Shown here one piece after another: positions 1 to 7,596 of a stretch of 24,121 bases of DNA. The notes below the pieces were generated by a model. The model ran no database searches, had not been told where the DNA came from, and saw nothing but the letters and a program-made list of their open reading frames with translations. Both the position numbers and the translations under genes were made by a program. How positions within the stretch are numbered: the first letter of the stretch is position 1; every line of letters starts with the position of its first letter. The DNA comes from an uncultured Selenomonadales bacterium (GTDB lineage Bacteria; Bacillota; Negativicutes; Selenomonadales; Selenomonadaceae): assembly GCA_946547205.1 (NCBI GenBank), contig CAMNPA010000004.1, positions 1 to 24,121 on the forward strand, given 5' to 3'.

Positions 1-65
1 GAACAGACCGTCGTCATCGTCACAAGACACATCAGCACCGTCAACACCGCAAAAATTTTTTTCAC
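1..65 (-). CDS. 5' end of a secreted or membrane protein (partial)
   Basis: Only the first 21 codons are in the window; the gene runs off the left edge. A GTG start at 65-63 follows an AGAGGTG ribosome site at 6-nt spacing. The encoded N-terminus is a Lys-Lys pair followed by a hydrophobic stretch (KKIFAVLTVLMCLVTMTTVC), typical of an export signal. A good promoter lies just upstream. Cys12 and Cys21 are visible, but no lipobox can be assigned with confidence. Nothing more can be said about function. It is divergent from the pot operon and not part of it. Confidence 0.6.
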   Translation of the reverse strand, partial: MKKIFAVLTVLMCLVTMTTVC

Positions 66-116
66 GTTAATCACCTCTAATCAATTAAACCTAATCGCTC
101 CGTACCTGCCGAAAAA

Positions 117-145
117 ATTTTAGCTTAGACGTTTTGCTAAGTCAA
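117..145 (-). promoter_or_regulatory. Sigma-A-type promoter for the leftmost minus-strand gene
   Basis: On the minus strand TTGACT (145-140) is followed after exactly 17 nt by TAAAAT (122-117). The -10 box lies about 50 nt upstream of the GTG start at 65. The match to consensus is 5 of 6 in each hexamer. Confidence 0.6.
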
Positions 146-203
146 CGTGCACCGAACATGCCTTTAGCCGCATGACGCAGAAAATTTTTCTTTAATCTGA
201 AAC

Positions 204-232
204 TTGATTGTCGAAACGTTTTTTAGTACAAT
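204..232 (+). promoter_or_regulatory. Probable promoter of potABCD
   Basis: TTGATT (204-209) and TACAAT (227-232) are separated by 17 nt and lie about 70 nt upstream of potA. The leader between promoter and start codon contains the heptamer repeat at 247-284. No operator or riboswitch-like fold was recognised. Confidence 0.5.
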
Positions 233-246
233 GCGGGAAATTTTTT

Positions 247-284
247 AGGGACTAGGGACTAGTTTCATTCCTAATTCCTCATTG
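247..284 (+). repeat. Degenerate heptanucleotide repeat in the potA leader
   Basis: Two perfect copies of GGGACTA are followed by CATTCCT / AATTCCT / CATTG units, all with a 7-nt period. The 19-nt segment at 266-284 is found exactly, in inverted orientation, at 10238-10256. It belongs to the family also seen at 1368-1400, 10238-10312 and 12609-12634. Confidence 0.6.
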
Positions 285-303
285 AACGAAAGGTTGCTGG
301 GAA

Positions 304-1374
304 ATGAAAAGGGAGCTCATACATTTGGAGAACATCGCTAAATCGTTCGGGAATTTGCTCGTGCTCGACGAAATTGACTTGTCGATATACGAAAGCGAAT
401 TCATAACGTTGCTCGGACCTTCCGGCTGCGGCAAAACGACAATGCTCAGAATTATCGGCGGCTTTGAAATGCCCGACACCGGACGCGTGATTTTCGACGG
501 CAAGGACATCACAAATCTTCCGCCGAATCGACGACCGATTAACACCGTTTTCCAAAAGTATTCGCTCTTCTCTCATATGAACGTTGAGGAAAATATTTCG
601 TTCGGCCCGAAAATCGCGGGCAAGTCTGCCGATTACATTCACGACAAAGTTAAATACGCGCTCAAACTCGTCAACCTTGAAGGCTACGAAAAACACGACG
701 TTACAAGATTGAGCGGCGGTCAACAGCAACGAATCGCCATTGCCCGCGCAGTTGTCAATGAGCCGAAAGTTTTGTTGCTTGATGAGCCGTTGAGTGCGTT
801 GGATTTGAAATTGCGTCGTAACATGCGCCGCGAACTCGTCCGCATTAACAAAGAGACCGGCATAACGTTTATCTTCGTGACGCACGACCAAGAAGAGGCA
901 CTTTCGATGAGCGACCGCGTCGTCGTCATGAATCAAGGCTACATTCAGCAAGTCGGCACGCCCGAAAATGTTTACAATGAGCCGGAAAATGCATTCGTCG
1001 CTGATTTTATCGGTGACAGCAACATAATCGACGGCGTGATGGTTCGCGATAGAGTTGTGAGAATTTTCGGCAGAGAATATCCTTGCGTCGACAGCGGCTT
1101 TCCCGAAGAATGTCCCGTTGACGTTCAAATTCGCCCGGAAGATATTAAACTTGCCGCGCCGCTTGAAGGTGCTTTTAATGGTGTCGTGACGCGCGTAGTT
1201 TTTTGGGGCATGTCGTATGATATTAACGTTGAGGCTGACGGTTTTGAATGGCTGGTTCAGTCGACGACAGGGCGCACAGTCGGCGAAAAGGTTAGTCTGC
1301 ACGTCGCGCCCGAAAACATTCAAATCATGAGCAAGCCGCAATCCGAAGATGAAGAAGTTGCGAAAGACAGTTAG
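304..1374 (+). CDS. potA: Spermidine/putrescine ABC transporter ATPase PotA
   Basis: This is the cytoplasmic ATPase that powers polyamine import through PotB and PotC; the 356 residues are normal for the family. Visible motifs are Walker A GPSGCGKTT (38-46), the Q-loop glutamine at 84 (VFQKYSLF), the ABC signature LSGGQQQR (136-143), Walker B LLLDEP (157-162) and the switch histidine H194 (THDQEEA). The C-terminal part (about 235-345) fits a TOBE regulatory domain. The ATG at 304 is chosen because it retains the first beta strand (LIHLENIAKSFG). A TTG at 325 has a better-placed GGGAG but would remove that strand. It is the first gene of potABCD. The TAG stop at 1372-1374 lies inside a short repeat sequence. 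The exact polyamine preference is not readable from sequence. Confidence 0.95.
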   Translation: MKRELIHLENIAKSFGNLLVLDEIDLSIYESEFITLLGPSGCGKTTMLRIIGGFEMPDTGRVIFDGKDITNLPPNRRPINTVFQKYSLFSHMNVEENISFGPKIAGKSADYIHDKVKYALKLVNLEGYEKHDVTRLSGGQQQRIAIARAVVNEPKVLLLDEPLSALDLKLRRNMRRELVRINKETGITFIFVTHDQEEALSMSDRVVVMNQGYIQQVGTPENVYNEPENAFVADFIGDSNIIDGVMVRDRVVRIFGREYPCVDSGFPEECPVDVQIRPEDIKLAAPLEGAFNGVVTRVVFWGMSYDINVEADGFEWLVQSTTGRTVGEKVSLHVAPENIQIMSKPQSEDEEVAKDS

Positions 1375-1400
1375 GAATTCGTAATGCGTAATGCGCAATG
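1368..1400 (+). repeat. Heptanucleotide repeat between potA and potB
   Basis: GTAATGC occurs twice in tandem (1381-1394) followed by GCAATGA. The preceding CAGTTAGGAATTC provides the TAG stop of potA and resembles the AGTTAGGAG word at 12609-12634. It occupies most of the 55-nt potA-potB spacer. Confidence 0.5.
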
Positions 1401-1429
1401 AAAACCTAATCTGAATTGGAGGGCTTGCA

Positions 1430-2257
1430 ATGTTTAATAAATTTACGCGCAATATTTTGTTGACGCCGTTTTTAATTTGGGCGGGACTTTTTATTTTCGT
1501 TCCGCTGATTTTTATTGTCTGGTACGGAGTGACAGACTACGACGGAAATTTTTCACTCGGCAACGTCGGACTGATATTTGAACGCGGCTATCTCGACGCA
1601 CTGAAACTTTCAGTCGAATTGGCACTGATAAGCACGGTCGCCTGTCTGTTGCTCGCCTATCCGCTGTGTTTGATTTTGACGGAACGTCAGCGCGACAACA
1701 CGACGATAATTTCTCTGCTGTTTATTTTGCCGCTGTGGATGAATTCGTTGCTGTCGACGATGGCTTGGCAGACAATCCTTGAACACAACGGAATCATCAA
1801 TCAATTCATGAAACTGCTCGACTTGCCAACGTTCCACATGATAAACACGGAAGGCGCGATTGTCCTCGGCATGGTTTACAACTTCCTGCCGTATATGGTC
1901 TTGCCGCTGTTTATCTCGCTGTCGAAGATTGACAAAAGCATTTTGGAAGCAGCACAAGATTTGGGCGCGAACGCGTGGCAAAAATTTTTCCGCGTGATTT
2001 TGCCGTTGACTTTGCCCGGTGCGATTAGCGGTATAACAATGGTGTTCATTCCCGCGTTGACGACGTTTGTTATCAGCGCATTGCTCGGCGGCGGCAAGCT
2101 TTTGCTAATCGGCAACATCATCGAACAAGAATTCACTTTCCAATATGATTGGCACGTCGGTTGCGCATTGAGCGTGATTCTTATGATTTTCATCATATTG
2201 AACATGCTGTTGACGACGGCATTTGATCCGCTCAAGGAAGAAGGTGATTCGCCGTGA
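1430..2257 (+). CDS. potB: Spermidine/putrescine ABC transporter permease PotB
   Basis: This is the first of two inner-membrane permease subunits of the polyamine importer, 275 residues with about six hydrophobic segments (first at about 8-32, then about 60-82, 95-115, 143-165, 190-220 and 240-262). The EAA loop that docks onto PotA is clear at about 173-200 (EAAQDLGANAWQKFF, then PLTLPGAISG). The start is preceded by TTGGAGGG at good spacing. The TGA stop overlaps the potC start by 4 nt (GTGA), which points to translational coupling. Position between the ATPase and the second permease gene gives the PotB assignment. Confidence 0.93.
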   Translation: MFNKFTRNILLTPFLIWAGLFIFVPLIFIVWYGVTDYDGNFSLGNVGLIFERGYLDALKLSVELALISTVACLLLAYPLCLILTERQRDNTTIISLLFILPLWMNSLLSTMAWQTILEHNGIINQFMKLLDLPTFHMINTEGAIVLGMVYNFLPYMVLPLFISLSKIDKSILEAAQDLGANAWQKFFRVILPLTLPGAISGITMVFIPALTTFVISALLGGGKLLLIGNIIEQEFTFQYDWHVGCALSVILMIFIILNMLLTTAFDPLKEEGDSP

Positions 2258-3036
2258 AGTACATCAAGCAAATTTATCTCGCGATAATTTTTCTGTTCCT
2301 GTACGCGCCGATTGCCGTGCTGATTGCTCAATCGTTCAACGCAAGCCGTTATCGCGGACATTGGACGGGCATCACGCTTGATTGGTACGTTAAACTTTTC
2401 AACGACCAGAGAATTGCCGACGCGCTGTCAAACACGCTGTCAATCGGTTTGTTATCGGCAGGCATTGCGACTGTCTTGGGCTTGATAACGTGCGTTGCAA
2501 TGAAAGAGTTTTCTCGCAAATGGCGGGCGACCTTCATGAGCATAACGAACATTCCGATTCTCAACGCCGACATCGTCACGGGAATATCGCTCATGCTTTT
2601 GTTTATGGGCATCGGTCTCAAGCTCGGCTACGTGTCAATCTTATTGGCGCATATCGTTTTCAATGTGCCGTATGTGATTCTGTGCATAATGCCGCAACTT
2701 ATGACGCTCGACAAAAGTTTTTACGAGGCAGCGTTGGATTTGGGCGCAAGTCCTTTCAAAGCATTCACAAGCGTTATCCTGCCGGAACTGCGTCCGAGTA
2801 TCTTCGCGGGCTTTTTATTGGCGTTCACGATGTCCGCTGACGATTTCATAATAACTCACTTCACGAAAGGCGCGGGCGTCGACACATTGACAACGGCAAT
2901 TTACGCGCAGTTGAAATTGGGCGTGCACCCGGAAATTTACGCGCTGTCGACTTTGGTATTCGTCTTCGTGCTGATTTTTGTAATTCTCTTCGCGATAAAT
3001 CGTCGCAAGTTAAAACATATTGAGGAGGTTATCTAA
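2254..3036 (+). CDS. potC: Spermidine/putrescine ABC transporter permease PotC
   Basis: This is the second permease subunit, 260 residues, again with about six membrane segments. The EAA loop is at about 158-186 (EAALDLGASPFKAF, then PELRPSIFAG), followed by the PotC-typical SADDFIITHF near 194-203. The start is GTG at 2254, overlapping the potB stop as GTGA, with AAGGAAGAAGG upstream. Its TAA stop shares one base with the potD ATG (TAATG), so the last three pot genes are tightly coupled. PotB and PotC are expected to form a heterodimeric channel on which PotA and PotD act. Confidence 0.93.
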   Translation: MKYIKQIYLAIIFLFLYAPIAVLIAQSFNASRYRGHWTGITLDWYVKLFNDQRIADALSNTLSIGLLSAGIATVLGLITCVAMKEFSRKWRATFMSITNIPILNADIVTGISLMLLFMGIGLKLGYVSILLAHIVFNVPYVILCIMPQLMTLDKSFYEAALDLGASPFKAFTSVILPELRPSIFAGFLLAFTMSADDFIITHFTKGAGVDTLTTAIYAQLKLGVHPEIYALSTLVFVFVLIFVILFAINRRKLKHIEEVI

Positions 3037-4103
3037 TGACCAGATTAAAATTTCTCGCGCTCCTTATGATGAGCTGTCTGATGTTTGGCGTCGCAGGTTG
3101 CGGCTCTACAGGTGACGGCGGCAAAAAGGAACAAGTTTACGTCTACAGTTGGGGTGATTATCTCGATCCCGAAGTGCTCAAGACTTTTGAGGAAGAGACC
3201 GGCATTCACGTCGTGCTTGACGAATTCGACACCAACGAGAGCATGTATCCGCGCGTGGCGGAAGGTGCCGTTCATTACGACGTTATCTGCCCGTCCGATT
3301 ACATGATTCAGAAAATGATTGGCAACAATCTTTTGCAGCCGCTCGACTTCAGCAAATTGCCTGACGCCAAAAAATATATCGGCGAAGAATTTTTCAATCA
3401 GGCAAAGACGTTTGACCCGGGCAACAAATACGCCGTGCCTTATTGTTGGGGAACCGTCGGCATAATCTACGACAAGACGAAAGTCACGGAGCCCGTCGAC
3501 AGCTGGAATATCCTTTGGGACGAGAAATACAAAGGGCAAATTCTTATGCAAGATTCCGCGCGCGATGCCTTGATGATTCCGCTTAAGCTCATGGGTCGCA
3601 GCATGAATGAGACTGACAAAGACGTTTTGGCGCAGGCTCAAGAGATGTTGAAGAAACAAAAACCGCTCGTTCAAGCTTATGTCGTCGATGAAGTCAAAGA
3701 AAAACTTATCGGCTCGGAAGCGGCAATGGGCGTCGTTTTCAGCGGCGAGGCTCTGATAATTCTGCAAGAAAATCCTAACATGGCGTTCGCTGTCCCGAAG
3801 GAAGGCACCAATTTTTGGATTGACGGCTGGGTCATCACGAAGGACGCGCAGAACGTTGACGCCGCGCACAAATTTATCAACTTCATGTGCCGCCCGGATA
3901 TTGCCGTGAGAAATTTCGACTACCTGGGCTATTCCACGCCGAATATCGCCGTCAAAGACTTGGAAGAGAACGAGGAGTATAAAAATTCGCCGATAGCCTT
4001 CCCGTCGCCTGACGTTTACAAAGACCAAGAGACTTACAAATATCTCGGCAACCAGATGGACGAATATTATAATAATCTTTGGATGCAAGTTAAAGTTGAT
4101 TGA
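3036..4103 (+). CDS. potD: Polyamine-binding lipoprotein PotD
   Basis: This is the extracytoplasmic receptor that delivers spermidine or putrescine to PotBC; 355 residues. It has a lipoprotein signal with lipobox VAGC and the lipidated cysteine at residue 22. The mature protein starts like PotD/PotF receptors (VYVYSWGDYLDPEVLKTFEE, residues 34-53, containing W39, D41 and Y42), with the conserved TNESMYPRV at 66-74. The start has a GAGGAGGT ribosome site and overlaps the potC stop. A strong intrinsic terminator follows the gene, so this is the last gene of the operon. Residues alone do not separate putrescine from spermidine specificity. Confidence 0.94.
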   Translation: MTRLKFLALLMMSCLMFGVAGCGSTGDGGKKEQVYVYSWGDYLDPEVLKTFEEETGIHVVLDEFDTNESMYPRVAEGAVHYDVICPSDYMIQKMIGNNLLQPLDFSKLPDAKKYIGEEFFNQAKTFDPGNKYAVPYCWGTVGIIYDKTKVTEPVDSWNILWDEKYKGQILMQDSARDALMIPLKLMGRSMNETDKDVLAQAQEMLKKQKPLVQAYVVDEVKEKLIGSEAAMGVVFSGEALIILQENPNMAFAVPKEGTNFWIDGWVITKDAQNVDAAHKFINFMCRPDIAVRNFDYLGYSTPNIAVKDLEENEEYKNSPIAFPSPDVYKDQETYKYLGNQMDEYYNNLWMQVKVD

Positions 4104-4115
4104 CGAAAAAATTTT

Positions 4116-4146
4116 TCCCTGACAAATTGAGTCAGGGATTTTTTTT
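4116..4146 (+). terminator. Intrinsic terminator of potABCD
   Basis: An 8-bp perfect stem, TCCCTGAC (4116-4123) with GTCAGGGA (4131-4138), encloses a 7-nt loop and is followed by eight T residues (4139-4146). It begins 12 nt after the potD stop. Confidence 0.92.
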
Positions 4147-4181
4147 GTTATAATTGAAGAAAATTTTTTGGAGGCGAGACT

Positions 4182-4229
4182 CATACGTTTGAATTCGCGG
4201 GAAATGGTAGCTTGATGTCTGCCGAGCAT
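4182..4229 (-). pseudogene. Relic of an IS30-family transposase helix-turn-helix
   Basis: The minus strand encodes MLGRHQATISREFKRM, which closely resembles the N-terminal helix-turn-helix of IS30-family transposases (pattern LGR-x-x-x-TISREIKR). An in-frame stop sits immediately upstream of the ATG. Adding one A there would join it to a plausible Ala-Ile-Lys lead-in, so a frameshift is likely. No other transposase domain, no terminal inverted repeats and no DDE region are visible nearby. The rest of the 4147-4337 gap holds nothing else I can support. Confidence 0.4.
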
Positions 4230-4337
4230 TTAATGGCGTCTAACGTTAACTTAGATTGTACATTTGCGCCGACAAAGAAAAAGCAGATTCTAAACATGGA
4301 AATAACTTACACGCCGAATGCGCTTTACCAACACGGA

Positions 4338-5411
4338 CTAATCCCTGTGAACATTGTCACCGTAAATCGTTTTGAATTCATCGCGCATGGAAATTGGCTG
4401 CCAGCCGCGTTTGAGAGCAAGAGCCGTATCAGATGCCGCACGAGTCGTATTGCCGAGTTCGCGCGTCGTGTCGTCGCAGATAACGAAGAAACTCATTGAA
4501 CGATATTTGTTGTCCTGCAACGTGTATTCGAGCATTCCGCTGTCGCCCGACGAGTTGCCGAACGCTAAAACAGGTTTCTTGCCGATTTGATTGAGTATGG
4601 AAAAGATTTTAACGGTCTTGGCGTTTTCGATGAGCGGTTTGCCCGAAATAACGATTTTCTCTTTGTGGCGGTCGTAGAAATGATTTTTGGGAATGTCTTT
4701 GCCCATATTTGTTGACGTGTAATTGAAATCCGTGCCCAAAATTCTGTCGTATTGAATCGGAATGACGCCTTCGACGAGTTCGCGCGTGGTTGAAACGCCG
4801 CAAGCCGAATCAATGTAAACTTGGAAGCCGTTGTTCGTAAGGTAGGAAATAATTTCGACCATCGGCAGATAAAAAGCCTCGCCGCGTTTGAGATTCGTCA
4901 AGCCGGTCTCGTTCGTGTTCATGAATTCGCGGACGTAAGCGCGATATTCCTCGTCCGTCATACCGGCATAAGCGGCGGTGAGTCCTTCGATGTAAGCTTT
5001 ACTCTCTGCGGGCGTAAGTTTCTGTTTGGCGTAGACTTTCGGCTGAATTTTTTTCGCCAAGTTGAGCAATTTCTTCGGCGCGGTGTAATTTTTATCTTCA
5101 AGCACGCGGTGAAGGAACATTGCCTCTTGAAAATAAATCGGCGCGGTTTCGCAATAAAACGTTCCGTCCATGTCGAAGGTCGCAATTCGATCTTCGGGCG
5201 GAATGAAATTTTTGCTGTTGGGATTTGTCACGTCCTCAACGAATTCGATAATCTTTTGCTTAGTCGGAGAATCGGCGTTCCAATATTGGAAGTCCGCCGC
5301 CGTTTGAACGTGAATCGCCGCGATTTCGTCACGAGTCGCCGCATTAACCGCACCGAATGAGCCAAACGCGATTAAGCCCGCCGCGATTGCCGACAAAATT
5401 TTTTTACGCAT
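4338..5411 (-). CDS. Secreted HAD-superfamily phosphatase-like protein (copy 1)
   Basis: A 357-residue exported hydrolase of the haloacid dehalogenase superfamily, phosphoserine-phosphatase-like. A signal peptide (1-24, cleavage after AVNA) precedes the mature protein. HAD motif I is FDMDGT with D80 as nucleophile and D82 as acid/base. Motif IV is FGNSSGD (D290 binds Mg). The region YIDSACGVSTTR (199-210) corresponds to motif II. The ATG at 5411 is chosen because GGAGGTGAT lies 5' of it; an upstream in-frame start would place this site inside the gene. It has its own promoter and is separated by a terminator from the SYLF gene. It is paralogous to the protein at 7597-8679. The substrate is unknown. 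Confidence 0.8.
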   Translation of the reverse strand: MRKKILSAIAAGLIAFGSFGAVNAATRDEIAAIHVQTAADFQYWNADSPTKQKIIEFVEDVTNPNSKNFIPPEDRIATFDMDGTFYCETAPIYFQEAMFLHRVLEDKNYTAPKKLLNLAKKIQPKVYAKQKLTPAESKAYIEGLTAAYAGMTDEEYRAYVREFMNTNETGLTNLKRGEAFYLPMVEIISYLTNNGFQVYIDSACGVSTTRELVEGVIPIQYDRILGTDFNYTSTNMGKDIPKNHFYDRHKEKIVISGKPLIENAKTVKIFSILNQIGKKPVLAFGNSSGDSGMLEYTLQDNKYRSMSFFVICDDTTRELGNTTRAASDTALALKRGWQPISMRDEFKTIYGDNVHRD

Positions 5412-5432
5412 ATTTTCATCACCTCCGAGCAT

Positions 5433-5460
5433 ATTTTAGCAGAAAAATTTTCTCCGTCAA
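5433..5460 (-). promoter_or_regulatory. Promoter of the first secreted HAD gene
   Basis: Minus-strand TTGACG (5460-5455) and TAAAAT (5438-5433) are separated by 16 nt, about 20 nt upstream of the ATG at 5411. It lies between the terminator of the preceding SYLF gene and this gene, which supports independent transcription. Confidence 0.55.
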
Positions 5461-5463
5461 ACG

Positions 5464-5490
5464 AAAAAACCTCCGAGATATAGCCGAAGG
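5464..5490 (-). terminator. Intrinsic terminator after the SYLF gene
   Basis: The minus-strand RNA forms a 7-bp stem (CCUUCGG with UCGGAGG, two G-U wobbles) with a 7-nt loop, followed by six U residues (5469-5464). Confidence 0.7.
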
Positions 5491-5510
5491 GATATTTTTT
5501 TTCGATTGTT

Positions 5511-6080
5511 TCAATTAAGCGTGCGATATGGAGAAATTCTCGCGCCTTTGAAGGACATTTCAACTGCCAAACCTTTTTTATCGAGTTGATAGACCCAAAC
5601 GCCGTTCGCAATGATTTTCGCGTCTGCAAAAGTGTCACCGCTCACGCCGTCGCTTGCCTGCGCGGATACTTCACTGCCAAATTTGATATTTCCCGAAATA
5701 AATCTGTCCCACGCCGCTTTATTCGCTATCAAAAACAGCAAATCGTATTCTTTCGCGCCAAAATTCAAGCCGAGACTGACTTCTTTCATCTTAACGTAGA
5801 TTCTTTCGCCTGTTTCATTGTTTACGGCAACGCCGCGCCCGTGATCGTCGCCATGAAAGCCCCATTTGATGCCGGACGCGCTGATTGTGCAGTATGCATA
5901 GGCACTTTTAACCGCATTTTTCGCTGACGGATATTTTTTGCTGACGCGCTCAATAACTTGCACGCTCATCTCGTTAAGTTCGGCGCGAAGCTGTTCGGGT
6001 GTCTTTTTGGCGGCAAATACGGTGCTCGCCGTCATTATGACCAGCGCGAACAACATCAGTTGAAAAAATTTTTTCTTCAT
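5511..6080 (-). CDS. Exported SYLF/Ysc84-domain protein
   Basis: A 189-residue protein with a signal peptide (1-23, ending VFA before AKK). The mature part has the order and spacing of the SYLF (Ysc84, lipid-binding) fold: a leading helix of about 25-60, then GRGVAVNNETGERIYVKMKE, then SLGLNFGAKEYDLLFLIAN and a closing strand pair ending in a GARISPY-like segment. Bacterial members are usually periplasmic or outer-membrane associated and bind lipids; the exact role is unknown. The ATG at 6080 is preceded by GGAGG at 8 nt. Upstream and downstream terminators make it a single-gene transcript. The assignment rests on pattern similarity only. Confidence 0.65.
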   Translation of the reverse strand: MKKKFFQLMLFALVIMTASTVFAAKKTPEQLRAELNEMSVQVIERVSKKYPSAKNAVKSAYAYCTISASGIKWGFHGDDHGRGVAVNNETGERIYVKMKEVSLGLNFGAKEYDLLFLIANKAAWDRFISGNIKFGSEVSAQASDGVSGDTFADAKIIANGVWVYQLDKKGLAVEMSFKGARISPYRTLN

Positions 6081-6107
6081 ACAATCAACCTCCATGATTT
6101 TAACGCG

Positions 6108-6134
6108 AAAACCCTCCGACACGCTATCGAAGGG
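6108..6134 (-). terminator. Intrinsic terminator after the Ntn amidase gene
   Basis: CCCTCCGA (6112-6119) pairs with TCGAAGGG (6127-6134). In the minus-strand RNA the 8-bp stem has one G-U pair, a 7-nt loop and a short U4 tail. On the plus strand it is followed by seven T residues. The stem resembles the terminator at 5464-5490. Confidence 0.65.
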
Positions 6135-6157
6135 CTTTTTTTGCTCGACGAGACGAT

Positions 6158-7390
6158 TTACAGCGAATAATTGTAGTATTTATCGAAACGCTCATAAATC
6201 GCAACTGTCATCGTCTTATTTTTGAGGTCGTAAACCGTATTGTGCGACGTTACCCAATGAGCCTTCGGATTTTTCATCTTCGGATCCTTCAAAATCTCTT
6301 TAAGCTCTTCTTCAGTGCGTTTCATATCCGCCATTATCTCCTGAAAATGCTTTCTGTAGTTGCTGTAGTTAATCGGATTGTTTCCGCTTGAAAATTGCTC
6401 CGAAAAACATGTATACGGGTTGTCAAAATTCGCTCCGGGTGCAAATTCTCCGTCAAGTCTGTTTACATTGGTGTATTTTACCGATTGCATTAGCTTTTTC
6501 ATCGTTTCGACCGAATTAACCGTATCAAAATTGTCTTTCAGCTTGCGATAACGCTCAATTCCAATCGAATAATCGGGATAAATGCCTTTTTCATAGTCGG
6601 AAAGGTGCAAATAGTAGTTCGTCAAGATATTTTCGCCGGGCATAACGATAAGTTTCTCGCCTTCGGGCTTGCTGTTGTTCAATTCTACGACGTAACTCTT
6701 ATCTTTATCGCAAATCATGAAGTGAAGTTCGTGGTTTGAAGCTTTAATGCCGCCAATGTCCGGATTAGGCGACACAACGTCGATATTTTTCAAAATTTCA
6801 ATGGCTTCGTCCGCACTCGCCGCCCTGTCAAGCAAATATCTCGGTAAAAAATACTGCGAAACTTCTTTTTTGCCGGGATTTGTGTGCAAAGTAAAGCCCG
6901 CGCCGGTGTCGAGCGTATTAACGACGTTAAATTCAACCGCTACGCCCTTTTCATTCATGCCGTCAACGATAAAATGCGGAATAAATTCGAGAACATCAGC
7001 GTCTGTAAGTCCTGCGTCCATCATTTCGCTGTTGAGCCACAACATTCCGCCGAAAACGCCGATTGTAGCATAGCGACCATTCTTATTTGTCGTTCTTACC
7101 ACGATTTCAGCCGCATCGCCCGCGATAAAGTCGAGATTGCGGCCCAAAAATTGTCCTTTTTTAGCCGCAGAGCACCCGCCCAAGAAAGTTACGTTGCTGA
7201 AGCCTTTGTCGGCAAGCTTTTTCATGTCAAAATCGGTTTTGTATTCGTCGTAAGTCACTTCGTAGAGCTGATTCGCCAACTTTTTGAAGTTACTGTGCCG
7301 CGCAGCCGTTTCGCCTTCAGCAATGTCGGTAAAAACGACGATTGACAGCGCAATTACCAACGAGAACAGCATAGTCAAAACATTTTTCAT
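6158..7390 (-). CDS. Exported Ntn-hydrolase, choloylglycine hydrolase/penicillin acylase-like
   Basis: A 410-residue protein with an N-terminal signal or anchor segment (about 4-24). The core matches the linear-amide C-N hydrolase group (choloylglycine hydrolase, penicillin V acylase, acyltransferase-like). A cysteine after GG (C73 in FLGGCSAAKKG) is the likely nucleophile, followed by GRNLDF (83-88), the hallmark Arg and Asp of this fold, and later NEKGVAVEFNVV. In classical bile-salt hydrolases the Cys becomes residue 1 after processing. Here about 70 residues precede it, so an additional maturation cleavage would be needed, or the cysteine acts internally. The ATG at 7390 follows GAGGTGG; an in-frame GTG at 7399 overlaps that site. 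Substrate class (bile salt, beta-lactam, N-acyl signal, lipopeptide) cannot be read. Confidence 0.7.
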   Translation of the reverse strand: MKNVLTMLFSLVIALSIVVFTDIAEGETAARHSNFKKLANQLYEVTYDEYKTDFDMKKLADKGFSNVTFLGGCSAAKKGQFLGRNLDFIAGDAAEIVVRTTNKNGRYATIGVFGGMLWLNSEMMDAGLTDADVLEFIPHFIVDGMNEKGVAVEFNVVNTLDTGAGFTLHTNPGKKEVSQYFLPRYLLDRAASADEAIEILKNIDVVSPNPDIGGIKASNHELHFMICDKDKSYVVELNNSKPEGEKLIVMPGENILTNYYLHLSDYEKGIYPDYSIGIERYRKLKDNFDTVNSVETMKKLMQSVKYTNVNRLDGEFAPGANFDNPYTCFSEQFSSGNNPINYSNYRKHFQEIMADMKRTEEELKEILKDPKMKNPKAHWVTSHNTVYDLKNKTMTVAIYERFDKYYNYSL

Positions 7391-7428
7391 AAAAACCACC
7401 TCGATTTAAAGATTTTTGGGGATAAGGC

Positions 7429-7455
7429 ATTATAAAAAAAAAAACGGGCTGTCAA
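7429..7455 (-). promoter_or_regulatory. Consensus promoter with homopolymer spacer
   Basis: Minus-strand TTGACA (7455-7450) and TATAAT (7434-7429) both match consensus perfectly. The spacer is only 15 nt: GCCCG followed by ten T residues directly abutting the -10 box. It lies about 40 nt upstream of the amidase start at 7390. Loss or gain of T residues would retune it. Confidence 0.65.
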
Positions 7456-7542
7456 TAGTTTTTTCAAATTCATTTTAAGTAAGCGGCGAGATTTTTTCGA
7501 TTGAAAGACTTTACAACACTTCAAAACCTTACCAATAAGCAT

Positions 7543-7579
7543 AAAAAATGGGCTTAACTCCATTTTCGGAGCCGAGCCC
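7543..7579 (-). terminator. Intrinsic terminator after the second HAD gene
   Basis: The minus-strand RNA pairs GGGCU...CUCC with GGAG...AGCCC (7579-7550) with a small internal asymmetry, followed by U6 (7548-7543). It ends the operon 10217-7597. The rest of the 7391-7596 gap holds only this and the promoter at 7429-7455. Confidence 0.75.
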
Positions 7580-7596
7580 TAATTTTTTGCCGATTT

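Noticed and set aside
271..1452. Long open frame (393 codons) on the minus strand across potA
   Set aside because: It lies fully antisense to a certain PotA gene, has no ribosome site and no recognisable domain. The codon bias of this genome leaves few stops on the opposite strand.
3045..4229. Long minus-strand frame (394 codons) across potD
   Set aside because: It is antisense to PotD and crosses the potD terminator. Only its first 16 codons are meaningful, as an IS30 relic.
4294..4499. Plus-strand frame starting MEITYTPNALYQHG, vaguely like TnpV-type proteins
   Set aside because: Similarity is limited to the first six residues, and the remainder runs antisense into the HAD gene.
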